From the NCBI RefSeq assembly GCF_007556585.1, contig NZ_VJNA01000015.1, positions 1-64,000 of the forward strand: 64,000 nucleotides of DNA, in the 5' to 3' direction. The notes under the pieces are model-generated. The model did no database searches. It had not been told where the DNA came from and saw only the letters and a list, made by a program, of their open reading frames with translations. Positions 12,574 to 24,862 of the stretch are shown piece after piece (the first letter of the stretch is position 1; each line of letters starts with the position of its first letter). The position numbers and the translations under genes were made by a program. Origin of the DNA: Tepidimonas aquatica (GTDB lineage: Bacteria; Pseudomonadota; Gammaproteobacteria; Burkholderiales; Burkholderiaceae_C).

Positions 12574-15441
12574 TTACAGCGTGCGCGCCACTTCCTTGAT
12601 CTCGAAGAACTCCAGCACGTCACCTTCCTTGATGTCGTTGTAGTTCTTGAGCTTGATGCCACACTCGAAGCCCTCTTTGACCTCGCGCACATCGTCCTTG
12701 AAGCGCTTGAGCGATTCGAGTTCACCGGTGTAGACGACGACGTTGTCGCGGATGAGGCGGAAGTGCGCGTTGCGCGTGACGTAGCCCTGCGTGACCATGC
12801 AGCCCGCCACGGTGCCGATCTTGGACGCCACGAACACCGTGCGCACCTCGGCCATGCCGATGACCTCCTCGCGCTTTTCCGGCGACAGCAGCCCGGCCAT
12901 GGCGGCCTTGAGGTCGTCCACCGCGTCGTAAATGATGTTGTAGTAGCGGATCTCGACGTCGGCCGACTCCGCGGCCTTGCGCGCGTTGGCGTCGGCGCGC
13001 ACGTTGAAGCCGATGATGATGGCCTTGGATGCGATGGCCAGGTTGACGTCCGATTCGCTGATGCCACCCACGCCCGCGTAGACGAGCTGCACGCGCACCT
13101 CGTCGGTCGAAAGCTTGAGCAGTGCAGCCGACAGCGCTTCTTGCGAGCCTTGCACGTCCGCCTTGATGATGATGGGCAGGGTCTTGACCTCGCCCGCGGT
13201 CATCTCGGCAAACATGTTCTCCAGCTTGGCCGCTTGCTGCTTGGCCAGCTTGGTGCTGCGGTACTTGCCGGCGCGGTAGGTGGCGATTTCGCGCGCACGG
13301 CGCTCGTCGGCCATCACCATGAACTCGTCGCCGGCCTGTGGCACCTCGGCCAGGCCCTGGATTTCGACCGGAATCGAGGGGCCGGCCTCTTTGACCTGAC
13401 GGCCGTTTTCGTCCAGCATGGCGCGCACACGGCCGTAGGTCTGTCCGGCCAGCACCACATCGCCCACGCGCAGCGTGCCCGACTGCACCAGCGCCGTGGC
13501 CACCGGCCCGCGCCCTTTGTCCAGACGCGCTTCGATCACCAAGCCCTTGGCCTTGGCGTCCACCGGGGCCTTGAGCTCCAGCACCTCAGCCTGCAGCAGC
13601 ACGTTTTCCAGCAGCTCGTCGATGCCCTGGCCGGTCTTGGACGACACCCCGATGAAGGGCGAGTCGCCGCCGTATTCCTCGGGCACCACCTCCTCGGCCA
13701 CGAGCTCTTGTTTAACCTTGTCCGGGTTGGCGTCGGGCTTGTCGATCTTGGTCAGCGCCACCACGATGGGCACCCCGGCCGCCTTGGCGTGTTTGATCGC
13801 TTCGCGCGTTTGCGGCATTACGCCGTCGTCGGCCGCCACCACCAGGATGACGATGTCGGTGGCCTGCGCCCCGCGCGCCCGCATCGCCGTGAAGGCCTCG
13901 TGGCCCGGGGTGTCGAGGAACGTGATGACACCGCGCGGCGTTTCCACGTGGTACGCCCCGATGTGCTGGGTGATACCGCCGGCTTCGCCTGCGGCCACCT
14001 TGGAGCGGCGGATGTAGTCCAGCAGCGACGTCTTGCCGTGGTCCACGTGGCCCATGACGGTGACCACCGGCGGACGCGGCTTGGGCTCGCCTTGGTACAG
14101 CACCGCCTCTTCTTCGGAAAACGCCTCCGGATCGTCCAGCGTGGCGGCAACCGCCCTGTGGCCCAGTTCTTCCACCACGATCATCGCGGTGTCCTGGTCC
14201 AGCGACTGGTTGATGGTGACCATCTGGCCCAACTTCATCAACACCTTGATGACCTCGGAGGCCTTGACCGCCATCTTGTGCGCCAGCTCCGCCACCGTGA
14301 TGGTCTCGGGCACGTGCACCTCCAGCACGCGCTGCTCGGCACCCGACATCCCAGGCTGGCTGCCGCGGTCGTCGCGGCCGCCCTTGCCAGGCTTGCCTTT
14401 GGGGCCGGCGCGCCACGAGCTGCCGCTGCTGCGCGCCGCCACCGCGTCGGCACGGGCCTTGGCGGCGTCTTTCTTTTTGCCGGCCTCGTCCTTCCACGAC
14501 GACGACAGCGCCTCGGACTTGACTTCTTTTTTGGCCGGCGCCGACGCCGGCGTTGCACCCCGCGCGGGCGTGGAGGCGGGCTTGTGCAGCGTCCCCTTGA
14601 GCCCGGCCTTGGCGGCGTCGGCCGCAGGCTTGGGCTCTTCGGGCTTTTTGGCCACCAGCACCTTGCGCGGCTGCGCCAGCATCGCGCGAATCGCCTCGGC
14701 TTCGGCCAAGGCTTTGCGGCGGCGCTCCTCCAGCTCGCGGGCGCGCGCTTCTTCGGCTTCGCGCTCGGCCTGCTGACGGCGCTGCTGTTCGGCAGCCGCC
14801 TGCTGCGCGGCAGGCGTTGGCGCAGGCTCGGTCGGCGGCTCGGGGTTCGCCGGCTCGCCGCCGGAGGCGGTTGCCGCCGCGGCGGCGCGCGCTGCCGCCG
14901 CTTCGCGCTCGGCGCGCGCCCGCGCTTCGGCCTCTCGCGCCAGCCGCGCTTCCTCGGCCGCGCGGGCCTCAGCTTCTTCGCGCTCGCGGCGGCGGCGTGC
15001 CAGCTCTTCTTCTTCCTGCCGCAGACGCTCGGCTTGCAGGCGGGCTTCCTCCTCGCGCCGGGCCAACTCGGCGGCGCGCGCGGCCTCTTCGGCCTCGACC
15101 GCTTGTTGCGCCGCGGCGTCAGGGGTCGGGCTGGGCTCGTCGTCGCGCTTGATGAAGGTGCGCTTTTTGCGCACCTCCACCTGGATCGTGCGTGCACGCC
15201 CCGTGGCGTCGGCTTGTTTGATTTCGGTGGTGGACTTTTTGGTCAGCGTGATCTTGCGTCGTTCCTGGCCGAGCGTGCCGTGCGCCGCTTTCAGGTACGC
15301 CAGCAGGCGCAGCTTGTCCACCTCGGTGACGGGGTCGCTACCCGCCTGCTTGTGCACGCCAGCGGCGGCAAACTGCTCCAACAGCAGCGAGACGGGCTTG
15401 TTCAGTTCGGCGGCGAATTCGGCGACGGTGTTGCTCGACAT
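12574..15441 (-). CDS. infB: Translation initiation factor IF-2
   Basis: 955 residues. IF-2 delivers formyl-Met-tRNA to the ribosome. It has an IF2N domain at the start ([21 protein letters not shown]), then about 260 residues of Ala/Glu/Arg-rich charged linker at roughly 120-380, then the GTPase domain with GHVDHGKTS near residue 463, DTPGHEAF and TKIDK. Beta-barrel and C-terminal tRNA-binding domains follow ([15 protein letters not shown] near the end). The long linker makes the opposite strand open for more than 1,700 codons, but that antisense ORF is not a gene. Confidence 0.98.
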   Translation of the reverse strand: MSSNTVAEFAAELNKPVSLLLEQFAAAGVHKQAGSDPVTEVDKLRLLAYLKAAHGTLGQERRKITLTKKSTTEIKQADATGRARTIQVEVRKKRTFIKRDDEPSPTPDAAAQQAVEAEEAARAAELARREEEARLQAERLRQEEEELARRRREREEAEARAAEEARLAREAEARARAEREAAAARAAAAATASGGEPANPEPPTEPAPTPAAQQAAAEQQRRQQAEREAEEARARELEERRRKALAEAEAIRAMLAQPRKVLVAKKPEEPKPAADAAKAGLKGTLHKPASTPARGATPASAPAKKEVKSEALSSSWKDEAGKKKDAAKARADAVAARSSGSSWRAGPKGKPGKGGRDDRGSQPGMSGAEQRVLEVHVPETITVAELAHKMAVKASEVIKVLMKLGQMVTINQSLDQDTAMIVVEELGHRAVAATLDDPEAFSEEEAVLYQGEPKPRPPVVTVMGHVDHGKTSLLDYIRRSKVAAGEAGGITQHIGAYHVETPRGVITFLDTPGHEAFTAMRARGAQATDIVILVVAADDGVMPQTREAIKHAKAAGVPIVVALTKIDKPDANPDKVKQELVAEEVVPEEYGGDSPFIGVSSKTGQGIDELLENVLLQAEVLELKAPVDAKAKGLVIEARLDKGRGPVATALVQSGTLRVGDVVLAGQTYGRVRAMLDENGRQVKEAGPSIPVEIQGLAEVPQAGDEFMVMADERRAREIATYRAGKYRSTKLAKQQAAKLENMFAEMTAGEVKTLPIIIKADVQGSQEALSAALLKLSTDEVRVQLVYAGVGGISESDVNLAIASKAIIIGFNVRADANARKAAESADVEIRYYNIIYDAVDDLKAAMAGLLSPEKREEVIGMAEVRTVFVASKIGTVAGCMVTQGYVTRNAHFRLIRDNVVVYTGELESLKRFKDDVREVKEGFECGIKLKNYNDIKEGDVLEFFEIKEVARTL

Positions 15442-15483
15442 AGGATTCCTTTTTTTGAATGTTCGGCTTACAGTCGGCTCCGA

Positions 15484-16983
15484 TCATTCGCGTGCGGCGG
15501 CCGCATCGTCGCTGAACCAATGCTGGCGCGCTTTCATGATCAGTGCCGTCGCTTCGTCACGGCTTTGCCCGGTGATCTCCACCAACTCGTCCACCGACAG
15601 GTCGGCCAGGTCGTCCAACGTGTGCACGCCGGCTTCGGCCAGTTTGGCAATCAGATCGGTGGTCAAACCTTCGAGGTCACGCAAATCCTGCGACACCTCC
15701 TCGACGCTTTCTTCCTTGGCGATTTCCATCGTCAACAGCGCGTCCTTGGCGCGGGCGCGCAGCTCGTTGACGGTATCCTCGTCGAAGGCTTCGATGTCCA
15801 GCATTTCCTGCAGCGGCACATAAGCCACCTCCTCCAAGCTGGTGAAGCCCTCTTCGATAAGGATGTCAGCGATCTCCTCGTCTACGTCGAGCTTGCTCAT
15901 GAACAGCTCGCGCAGCGCCTGGCGCTCCTGCGCCTGCTTGGCCGCCGATTCCTCGGCGGTCATGATGTTGATCTTCCAGCCCGTCAGCTCCGAAGCCAGG
16001 CGCACGTTCTGACCGCCGCGGCCAATGGCAATGGCCAGGTTTTCCTCGTCCACCACCACGTCCATCGCGTGGCGCTCCTCGTCCACGACGATCGACTGCA
16101 CCGCCGCGGGCGCCAGCGCCGCGATGACGAACTGCGCCGGATCTTCACTCCACAGCACGATGTCGACGCGCTCGCCCGACAGCTCGTTGGTGACGGCGTT
16201 GACACGCGAGCCACGCACCCCGATGCAGGTGCCGATGGGGTCGATGCGGCGGTCGTGCGACAGCACGGCGATCTTGGCGCGGCTGCCCGGGTCGCGCGCG
16301 CAGGCCTTGATTTCCAGCAGCCCCTGCTCGATTTCGGGCACTTCCTGGCGGAACAGCTCGATCATGAAGTCGGGCGAGGCGCGCGACAGCAAAATCGGCG
16401 CACCGCGCAGCGTCGGATCCACCTCCACGATCAGCGCCTTGATGCGGTCGCCGGTGCGGAAGTTTTCTTTCGGAATCATCTCGCTGCGCTTGAGACGACC
16501 CTCCACACGGCCGCTTTCGGCGATGATGTCGCCTTTGTCCATGCGCTTGACCGTGCCGACAAAAATTTTGTCGCCACGCGACAAAAAGTCGTTGAGCAGC
16601 ATTTCGCGCTCGGCGTCGCGGATTTTTTGCAGAATGACTTGCTTGGCCGCCTGCGCACCGATGCGCCCAATGGGTACGCTCTCGATGGGTTTTTCGATGT
16701 AGTCGCCCACCTGGATGCCGGGGTAGTCGTCTTTGACGTCCGAGTACAGCTCCTCGGCCTCGGGGTTTTGCAGGCCGGCCTCGTCGGGCACCACCTTCCA
16801 ACGCCGAAACGTCTCGTAAGCGCCGGTGTCGGGATCGATACTGACGCGCACGTCGGCGTCACCGCCCAGCAGCTTTTTGGTGGCCGATGCCAGCGCCGCC
16901 TCTACGGCACCCAGCACCACGCGCGGCTCGACGTTCTTTTCGCGCGAGATGGCATCGATCAACATCAACATTTCACGGTTCAT
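15484..16983 (-). CDS. nusA: Transcription termination/antitermination factor NusA
   Basis: 499 residues, the full-length proteobacterial form. Order: the N-terminal RNA-polymerase-binding domain ([20 protein letters not shown]), an S1 domain around [21 protein letters not shown], two KH domains ([38 protein letters not shown]), and two acidic C-terminal repeats ([14 protein letters not shown] and [16 protein letters not shown]). The ATG at 16983 is the family start; the upstream in-frame extension reads into rimP shadow. NusA modulates pausing, termination and antitermination, which is notable given the terminator in this operon's own leader. Confidence 0.98.
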   Translation of the reverse strand: MNREMLMLIDAISREKNVEPRVVLGAVEAALASATKKLLGGDADVRVSIDPDTGAYETFRRWKVVPDEAGLQNPEAEELYSDVKDDYPGIQVGDYIEKPIESVPIGRIGAQAAKQVILQKIRDAEREMLLNDFLSRGDKIFVGTVKRMDKGDIIAESGRVEGRLKRSEMIPKENFRTGDRIKALIVEVDPTLRGAPILLSRASPDFMIELFRQEVPEIEQGLLEIKACARDPGSRAKIAVLSHDRRIDPIGTCIGVRGSRVNAVTNELSGERVDIVLWSEDPAQFVIAALAPAAVQSIVVDEERHAMDVVVDEENLAIAIGRGGQNVRLASELTGWKINIMTAEESAAKQAQERQALRELFMSKLDVDEEIADILIEEGFTSLEEVAYVPLQEMLDIEAFDEDTVNELRARAKDALLTMEIAKEESVEEVSQDLRDLEGLTTDLIAKLAEAGVHTLDDLADLSVDELVEITGQSRDEATALIMKARQHWFSDDAAAARE

Positions 16984-17021
16984 GACTGTAGGCCCTTCCA
17001 GTTGCCTGCTGGTACTCGTCG

Positions 17022-17615
17022 TTATTGCTGGGGTTGGGCGCTGCCACGGGTGCGCCGCCCGGAAAAATCCACCACCGGCGCCAGCCGCGCTTCGCGCACC
17101 TCGTCCAGCGTGAAGCCCAGCACCTGCACCGTCTCGGCCGCAGGCGGCGCCTTGCGCGCGCCGACCTTGCCGGGGCGCGGCGACTCGGGCGGCAGCAGCT
17201 CCAGCTGCCAGGCGCCCGGTGCCTGCCCACGCTGCAGCACGCCACGGAACTTGCGGCGCGCCGGCGCCGCCAGTCCGGCCCCAGCGGATCCAATCGGGGC
17301 ACGCAGCGTCAGCTCGACCACCTCGCCCACGAAGCGCTCGTAATCCCGCGGCGTGCGCAACGGCCGGTCGATACCGGGCGAGCCCACCTCCAGCCGTCGG
17401 TAGTCCACACCTTCCACTTCCAACACGTACTGCAGCTGGCGCGTGACGCGCTCGCAGTCGTCCACGGTGATGAAGCGCGGCTGCGGCTGGTCCGGGTCCC
17501 ACGGCCAGTCGATCGTCAGGCGCAGCATGCCGCCGGCGGAACGCTCTACGTCCACCAGCTCGTAGCCCATACCGGCCACGGTCTGTGCCACCGTTTGCTG
17601 CCATTGATTCGCCAT
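17022..17615 (-). CDS. rimP: Ribosome maturation factor RimP
   Basis: 197 residues, first gene of the operon. RimP assists 30S subunit assembly. It shows the N-terminal alpha/beta domain ([27 protein letters not shown]) and [19 protein letters not shown], the most conserved block. It is longer than E. coli RimP (about 150 residues), with extra Pro/Arg-rich stretches near residues 120-165. The ATG at 17615 has an AAGGAGCG ribosome binding site upstream. Confidence 0.95.
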   Translation of the reverse strand: MANQWQQTVAQTVAGMGYELVDVERSAGGMLRLTIDWPWDPDQPQPRFITVDDCERVTRQLQYVLEVEGVDYRRLEVGSPGIDRPLRTPRDYERFVGEVVELTLRAPIGSAGAGLAAPARRKFRGVLQRGQAPGAWQLELLPPESPRPGKVGARKAPPAAETVQVLGFTLDEVREARLAPVVDFSGRRTRGSAQPQQ

Positions 17616-17661
17616 GCGGCCGTCGCTCCTTGCCTGTCGCACATTGCCCATCGATGCGACC

Positions 17662-17693
17662 AAAAAAAATGGGCCGGTATGCACCCGCCCATT
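17662..17693 (-). terminator. Intrinsic terminator/attenuator in the rimP-nusA-infB leader
   Basis: Stem AATGGGC pairs with GCCCATT around a loop that can itself pair (GGT/ACC). On the transcribed strand it runs straight into eight U residues (17669 to 17662). It lies between a plausible -10 element (17715-17710) and rimP, so it would stop transcription before the operon unless read through. Nearby GGTCGC/GCGACC sequences on both sides could form a competing pairing. Confidence 0.75.
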
Positions 17694-17709
17694 CGGTCGC
17701 GACCCTGCT

Positions 17710-17715
17710 ATTCTA
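17710..17715 (-). promoter_or_regulatory. Putative -10 element of the rimP operon (TAGAAT)
   Basis: TAGAAT on the minus strand about 95 bases before rimP and just upstream of the leader terminator. A weak -35 candidate (CGGACA, 17740-17735) sits at a 19-base spacing. Confidence 0.4.
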
Positions 17716-17772
17716 CCACTGAAGGGCGCCGCGCTGTCCGGCGGCGTGCCCCGCCCACCGAAGGAGCGCAGC

Positions 17773-18474
17773 ATGATCGAGATCTACTCCTGGCCCACCC
17801 CCAACGGCCACAAGGTTCACATCGCGCTCGAAGAGTGCGGCTTGCGCTTGGGGCGCGACTGGCGCGTGCACCCCATCGACATCGGCCGGGGAGACCAGTT
17901 CAACCCGGAATTCCTGCGCATCAGCCCCAACAACAAAATACCCGCCATCGTCGACCCCCATGGGCCCGACGGCAAACCGATCGCGCTGTTCGAGTCCGGC
18001 GCGATTTTGCTGTACCTGGCCAGCAAAACCGGCAAGCTGCTGCCGCGCGGCGAGCGCCAGCGCTGGGAGGTATTGCAGTGGCTGATGTTTCAGATGGGGG
18101 GTGTGGGGCCGATGTTGGGGCAGGCGCACCACTTCCGGCTGTACGCACCGCAGAAGATCGACTACGCCATCGAGCGCTACACCAACGAGGCGCGTCGCCT
18201 GTACGGCGTCATGGAACGCCGGCTGCAGCGCAGCCCCTGGCTGGGCGGGCGCAGCTACAGCGTGGCCGATGTCGCCACTTTCCCCTGGATACGCCCGTGG
18301 CAAAACCAGGGCGTCGAGCTGGACGACTACCCGGCCGTGCGCGCGTGGTTCGAGCGCATCGCCGCGCGCCCCGCCGTACAGCACGCACTGCAGGTGCTGG
18401 CCGACGCCCGCAAGCCCCTGGACGACAAGGCCCGGCAAATCCTGTTCGGCGCGCCGCCCAGGCCTTCGGCCTGA
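17773..18474 (+). CDS. Glutathione S-transferase family protein, YfcG/nu-class-like
   Basis: 233 residues. The N-terminal thioredoxin-fold domain (MIEIYSWPTPNGHKVHIALEE) has PTPNG where GSH-binding residues sit in YfcG-like enzymes. INPxKxxPAI-type contacts appear as SPNNKIPAIVDPHGP, and FESGAILLYLASK is the glutathione-gamma-glutamyl site. The helical C-terminal domain has YSVADVATFPWI. YfcG-type proteins act as disulfide reductases with glutathione, but the substrate is not predictable here. The ATG at 17773 follows an AAGGAG site. It is divergent from rimP. Confidence 0.9.
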   Translation: MIEIYSWPTPNGHKVHIALEECGLRLGRDWRVHPIDIGRGDQFNPEFLRISPNNKIPAIVDPHGPDGKPIALFESGAILLYLASKTGKLLPRGERQRWEVLQWLMFQMGGVGPMLGQAHHFRLYAPQKIDYAIERYTNEARRLYGVMERRLQRSPWLGGRSYSVADVATFPWIRPWQNQGVELDDYPAVRAWFERIAARPAVQHALQVLADARKPLDDKARQILFGAPPRPSA

Positions 18475-18505
18475 GCCGCGCCGCCATGCCACACCGCGGC
18501 ACCGT

Positions 18506-18511
18506 TACAAT
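18506..18511 (+). promoter_or_regulatory. Putative tRNA-Pro promoter -10 (TACAAT)
   Basis: TACAAT ends 13 bases before the mature 5' end of tRNA-Pro, a fitting distance for a short processed leader. It probably serves both tRNA genes. Confidence 0.5.
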
Positions 18512-18524
18512 GCAGGCTTGACGT

Positions 18525-18601
18525 CGGAGCGTAGCGCAGTCTGGTAGCGCATCTGCTTTGGGAGCAGAGGGTCGAAGGTTCGAATCCTTTCGCTCCGACC
18601 A
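18525..18601 (+). tRNA. tRNA-Pro (anticodon UGG)
   Basis: A 77-base cloverleaf with CCA encoded. The acceptor stem CGGAGCG pairs with CGCTCCG, the D-arm is GCGC...GCGC, and the anticodon arm TCTGC/GCAGA holds loop TTTGGGA with anticodon TGG at 18559-18561. The T-arm has TTCGAAT, and the discriminator is A. Confidence 0.98.
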
Positions 18602-18615
18602 TCCCAACACCCCTG

Positions 18616-18692
<77 letters not shown>

Positions 18693-18728
18693 ATCCCACC
18701 ACGGCCGACATCGATGGCGCACGTTTGT

Positions 18729-18734
18729 TACCAT
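18729..18734 (+). promoter_or_regulatory. Putative map -10 element (TACCAT)
   Basis: TACCAT with CCGACA at 18705-18710 (18-base spacing), ending 8 bases before the map ATG. A start site at normal distance would leave little or no leader. Confidence 0.4.
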
Positions 18735-18742
18735 CGCGCCCC

Positions 18743-19564
18743 ATGACTGTGACCATCAAGGATTCCGCCGGCATCGAGGGCATGCGCGTGGCGGGCCGTC
18801 TGGCCGCCGAGGTGCTGGACTACCTGACGCCGTTCGTGCGCCCGGGCGTGACCACCAACGAACTCGACCGGCTGGCGCACGACTACATCGTCAACGTGCA
18901 GCAGGCCATTCCGGCGCCGCTGAACTACGCCCCCAACGGCTACAACCCCTACCCCAAGAGCATCTGCACGTCGGTCAACCACGTGGTGTGCCACGGCATC
19001 CCCAACGACAAACCGCTCAAAAAGGGCGACATCGTCAACATCGACGTCACCGTCATCAAAGACGGCTGGCACGGCGACACCAGCCGCATGTTCTACGTCG
19101 GCGAAGTCGCCCCGCATGCACGCCGGTTGTGCGAAATCACCTACCAGGCGATGTGGAAAGGCATCGTGATGGTGCGCCCGGGTGTGCGGCTGGGAGACAT
19201 CGGCCACGCGATCCAGCGCTTTGCCGAAGCCGCAGGCTACAGCGTGGTGCGGGAGTTTTGCGGCCACGGCATCGGGCGCAAGTTCCACGAAGACCCGCAG
19301 GTGCTGCACTACGGCCAGCCGGGCACCGGCATGGAGCTGCGCGCCGGCATGACGTTCACCATCGAGCCGATGATCAACCAGGGGCGGCGCGACATCCGTG
19401 AGCTGGGCGACGGCTGGACCATCGTGACGCGTGACCGCATGCTGTCGGCCCAGTGGGAGCACACCGTGCTGTGCACCGACGACGGCTACGAGGTGCTGAC
19501 GCTGTCAGCGGGCAGTCCGCCGCCGCCGGCGTTTGTGCAGGCCGCGGCCTCGACCGCGCCCTGA
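18743..19564 (+). CDS. map: Methionine aminopeptidase, type I
   Basis: 273 residues. It removes the initiator methionine from new proteins and uses two metal ions. Visible blocks are VCHGIPNDKPLKKGDIVNID, TVIKDGWHGDTSRMFYVG (metal aspartates in NID and HGD), FCGHGIGRKFHEDPQVLHYG (metal His), FTIEPMI (metal Glu) and WEHTVLCT. The ATG at 18743 gives MTVTIKDSAGIEGMRVAGRL, the family start. glnD begins 37 bases downstream. Confidence 0.97.
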   Translation: MTVTIKDSAGIEGMRVAGRLAAEVLDYLTPFVRPGVTTNELDRLAHDYIVNVQQAIPAPLNYAPNGYNPYPKSICTSVNHVVCHGIPNDKPLKKGDIVNIDVTVIKDGWHGDTSRMFYVGEVAPHARRLCEITYQAMWKGIVMVRPGVRLGDIGHAIQRFAEAAGYSVVREFCGHGIGRKFHEDPQVLHYGQPGTGMELRAGMTFTIEPMINQGRRDIRELGDGWTIVTRDRMLSAQWEHTVLCTDDGYEVLTLSAGSPPPPAFVQAAASTAP

Positions 19565-19601
19565 AGCCTGGCCGGCACGCCGTTTGCTTGCCGCCGTGGG
19601 T

Positions 19602-22271
19602 ATGGCGAACCCACCACCATCCACCCCACAGGATCTGACCGCGCTGCGCGAGCAGCACCGCCAGGCCAAGACGGCGGTCTTGCGCGAGATCGAGGCGCTG
19701 GGCGGCCGCGCCTCGGGCATCCGGCCACGGCTGCGGCGTCTGGCCCGTGTCACCGACAGTACGCTGCGCGCGCTGTGGCAGCGGCTGGCGATGCCGCCAA
19801 GGCTGGCGTTGCTGGCGGTGGGTGGCTACGGCCGTGGCGAGCTGTTTCCACACTCCGACATCGACCTGCTGGTGTTGTTGCCGGACAACGCCAGCGCCGA
19901 TGAGCACGCGGCGGTGGAGCGCTTGGTCGGCGCCTGCTGGGACATGGGGCTGGAAATCGGCTCCAGCGCGCGCGCGCAACGACAGTGCCTGGACGAAGCC
20001 GCGGCCGACATCACCGTACAGACCGCGCTGCTGGAGGGACGCTGGTTGGCCGGCGCACGCGCGCCGGCGCAAGCGCTGCTGCAAGCCGTGCGCGCCGCCA
20101 TCGACCCGCTGGCGTTTTGCCGCGCCAAATACTTCGAGATGCAGCAGCGCCACCAGCGCTACGAAAACACCCCCTACGCGCTGGAGCCGAACTGCAAAGA
20201 ATCGCCCGGCGGTCTGCGCGACCTGCAGGTGATTTTGTGGGTGGCACGGGCGGCGGGCCTGGGCCACACCTGGCAAGCGCTGGCGCGCAGCGGCATGGCC
20301 ACCCCGCGCGAGGCACGGCAGCTGCGCGCCAACGAGGCGCTGCTGGCGCTGATCCGCGCCCGGCTGCACATCCTGGCCGGTCGGCGCGAGGACCGGCTGG
20401 TGTTCGACTTGCAGTCGGCGCTGGCCAGCGCCTTCGGCATCGAGCCCGACCTGCCCCCCGAGCCGGGCCGCGAACACCGTGCCCGGCGCGCGCGCCGCGC
20501 CAGCGAGCGCCTGATGCGCCGCTACTACTGGGCCGCCAAGGCGGTCACGCAGCTCAACCAGATTTTGCTGCTCAACATCCGCGAGCGGCTCGAACACAGC
20601 AACCGCCACCCCGCACAGTCGCGCCCCATCAACGCGCGCTTTGCCGAGCGCGACGGCATGCTGGACGTCGTGCACGATGACCTGTACTGGCGCGAGCCGC
20701 ACGCCATTTTGGAAACGTTTTTGCTGTATCAGCAAACACCGGGCATCAAGGGGCTGTCGGCGCGCACGTTGCGCGCGCTGTACAACGCCCGGCCGGTGAT
20801 GAACGCGGCCTTTCGGCGCGACCCCGTCAACCGGCGAACGTTCATGCAGATCCTGCAGCAGCCGCAGGGCATCACGCATGCGTTTCGGCTGATGAACCAG
20901 ACCTCGGTGCTGGGGCGCTACCTGTGGCCGTTTCGCAACACGGTCGGCCAAATGCAGCACGACCTGTTCCACGTCTACACGGTGGACCAGCACATCCTGA
21001 TGGTGCTGCGCAACATGCGGCGCTTTTTCATGCCGGAGCACGCGCACGAGTACCCGTTTTGCTCCCAACTGGCGGCCGGGTGGGACAAGCCTTGGCTGCT
21101 GTACCTGGCCGCGCTGTTTCACGACATCGGCAAGGGCCGTGGCGGCGACCACTCGGTGCTGGGCGCACGCGACGTCATGACCTTTGCCCGCCAGCACGGC
21201 ATGGCGCGCGACGACGCCGAGTTGGTGCGTTTTTTGGTGGCCGAGCACCTGACGATGAGCCACGTGGCGCAACGGCAAGACACCACCGACCCGGACGTCA
21301 TCCGGGCGTTTGCCGAGCGCGTCGGTGACGAGCGGCGCCTGACGGGGTTGTACCTGTTGACGGTGGCCGACATCCGCGGCACCAGCCCCAAGGTGTGGAA
21401 CGGTTGGAAAGCCAAGCTGTTGGAGGACCTGTACCGCGCCACGCTGCGCGTGCTGGGCGGCGGTGCGCCCGACCCCCATGCCGAAGTGCAAGCGCGCAAG
21501 CGCGACGCGCTGGCACAACTGGCGCTGCACGCCCTGCCCCACCAGGCGCACGCGGCGTTGTGGGCGCGGCTGGATGTGGGTTACTTCATGCGCCACAGCG
21601 CCGACGAAGTCGCCTGGCACACCCGCCACCTGTCGCGCGCGCTGGCCCAACACACCGATGCAGCAACCCACCCCACGGTGGTGCGTGCACGCCTGTCCAG
21701 TGCCGGCGAAGGGCTGCAGGTGATGGTCTACACCGCCGACCAGCCTGACCTGTTTGCCCGTATCTGCGGCTACTTCGACCGCACTGGGTTTTCGATTTTG
21801 GACGCCAAGGTCCACACCACCGCCGACGGCTGCGCGCTGGACACCTTCCAAGTCGCCACCGACACGATGCCACAGCACTACCGCGAGCTGGTCACCTTGG
21901 TAGAAAGCGGCTTGCCGCGGGCGCTGCAACCGGATGCGCCGCTGCCGGAGCCCACACGGGCGCGCGCCTCGCGGCGCATGCGCAGCTTTCCGGTGGTGCC
22001 ACGGGTGACGCTGCAGCCCGACGAGCGCGGCCAGCGCTGGCTGCTGTCGGTGTCGGCGGGTGACCGCAAAGGGCTGCTGTACCGCATCGCGCGCGTGTTC
22101 GCGCAGCACCGCGTGCAGCTGCAACTGGCCAAAATCACCACGCTGGGCGAGCGGGTGGAAGACACCTTCGTCATCAGTGGGGTCGCTTTGCACATGGTAC
22201 GGGAACAAGCCCAGCTCACGCACGATCTGATGCAAGTGCTGGACGACGAGTCGGCCAGCGCGGTAGCATGA
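19602..22271 (+). CDS. glnD: Bifunctional PII uridylyltransferase/uridylyl-removing enzyme
   Basis: 889 residues, the full GlnD architecture. The nucleotidyltransferase domain has VGGYGRGELFPHSDIDLLVL at about residues 68-87. It continues with a helical domain, the HD domain (FHDIGKGRGGDHS), and two C-terminal ACT domains (YFDRTGFSILDAKVHTT; DRKGLLYRIARVFAQH). GlnD senses glutamine and adds or removes UMP on PII proteins. I chose the ATG at 19602 (MANPPPSTPQDL); an upstream in-frame start would add a Pro/Arg-rich tail overlapping map. Confidence 0.96.
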   Translation: MANPPPSTPQDLTALREQHRQAKTAVLREIEALGGRASGIRPRLRRLARVTDSTLRALWQRLAMPPRLALLAVGGYGRGELFPHSDIDLLVLLPDNASADEHAAVERLVGACWDMGLEIGSSARAQRQCLDEAAADITVQTALLEGRWLAGARAPAQALLQAVRAAIDPLAFCRAKYFEMQQRHQRYENTPYALEPNCKESPGGLRDLQVILWVARAAGLGHTWQALARSGMATPREARQLRANEALLALIRARLHILAGRREDRLVFDLQSALASAFGIEPDLPPEPGREHRARRARRASERLMRRYYWAAKAVTQLNQILLLNIRERLEHSNRHPAQSRPINARFAERDGMLDVVHDDLYWREPHAILETFLLYQQTPGIKGLSARTLRALYNARPVMNAAFRRDPVNRRTFMQILQQPQGITHAFRLMNQTSVLGRYLWPFRNTVGQMQHDLFHVYTVDQHILMVLRNMRRFFMPEHAHEYPFCSQLAAGWDKPWLLYLAALFHDIGKGRGGDHSVLGARDVMTFARQHGMARDDAELVRFLVAEHLTMSHVAQRQDTTDPDVIRAFAERVGDERRLTGLYLLTVADIRGTSPKVWNGWKAKLLEDLYRATLRVLGGGAPDPHAEVQARKRDALAQLALHALPHQAHAALWARLDVGYFMRHSADEVAWHTRHLSRALAQHTDAATHPTVVRARLSSAGEGLQVMVYTADQPDLFARICGYFDRTGFSILDAKVHTTADGCALDTFQVATDTMPQHYRELVTLVESGLPRALQPDAPLPEPTRARASRRMRSFPVVPRVTLQPDERGQRWLLSVSAGDRKGLLYRIARVFAQHRVQLQLAKITTLGERVEDTFVISGVALHMVREQAQLTHDLMQVLDDESASAVA

Positions 22272-22320
22272 AGTCCCGTGGCCGTGGGGCCACCCCAACC
22301 CGCGCAGGGGAGTCGACACG

Positions 22321-24862
<2,542 letters not shown>

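Noticed and set aside
12172-17343. A 1,723-codon open frame on the plus strand
   Set aside because: It is antisense to rbfA, infB, nusA and rimP. The GC-rich codon bias of these genes keeps the opposite frame open; its translation is low-complexity His/Arg/Leu/Gly-rich with no domain.
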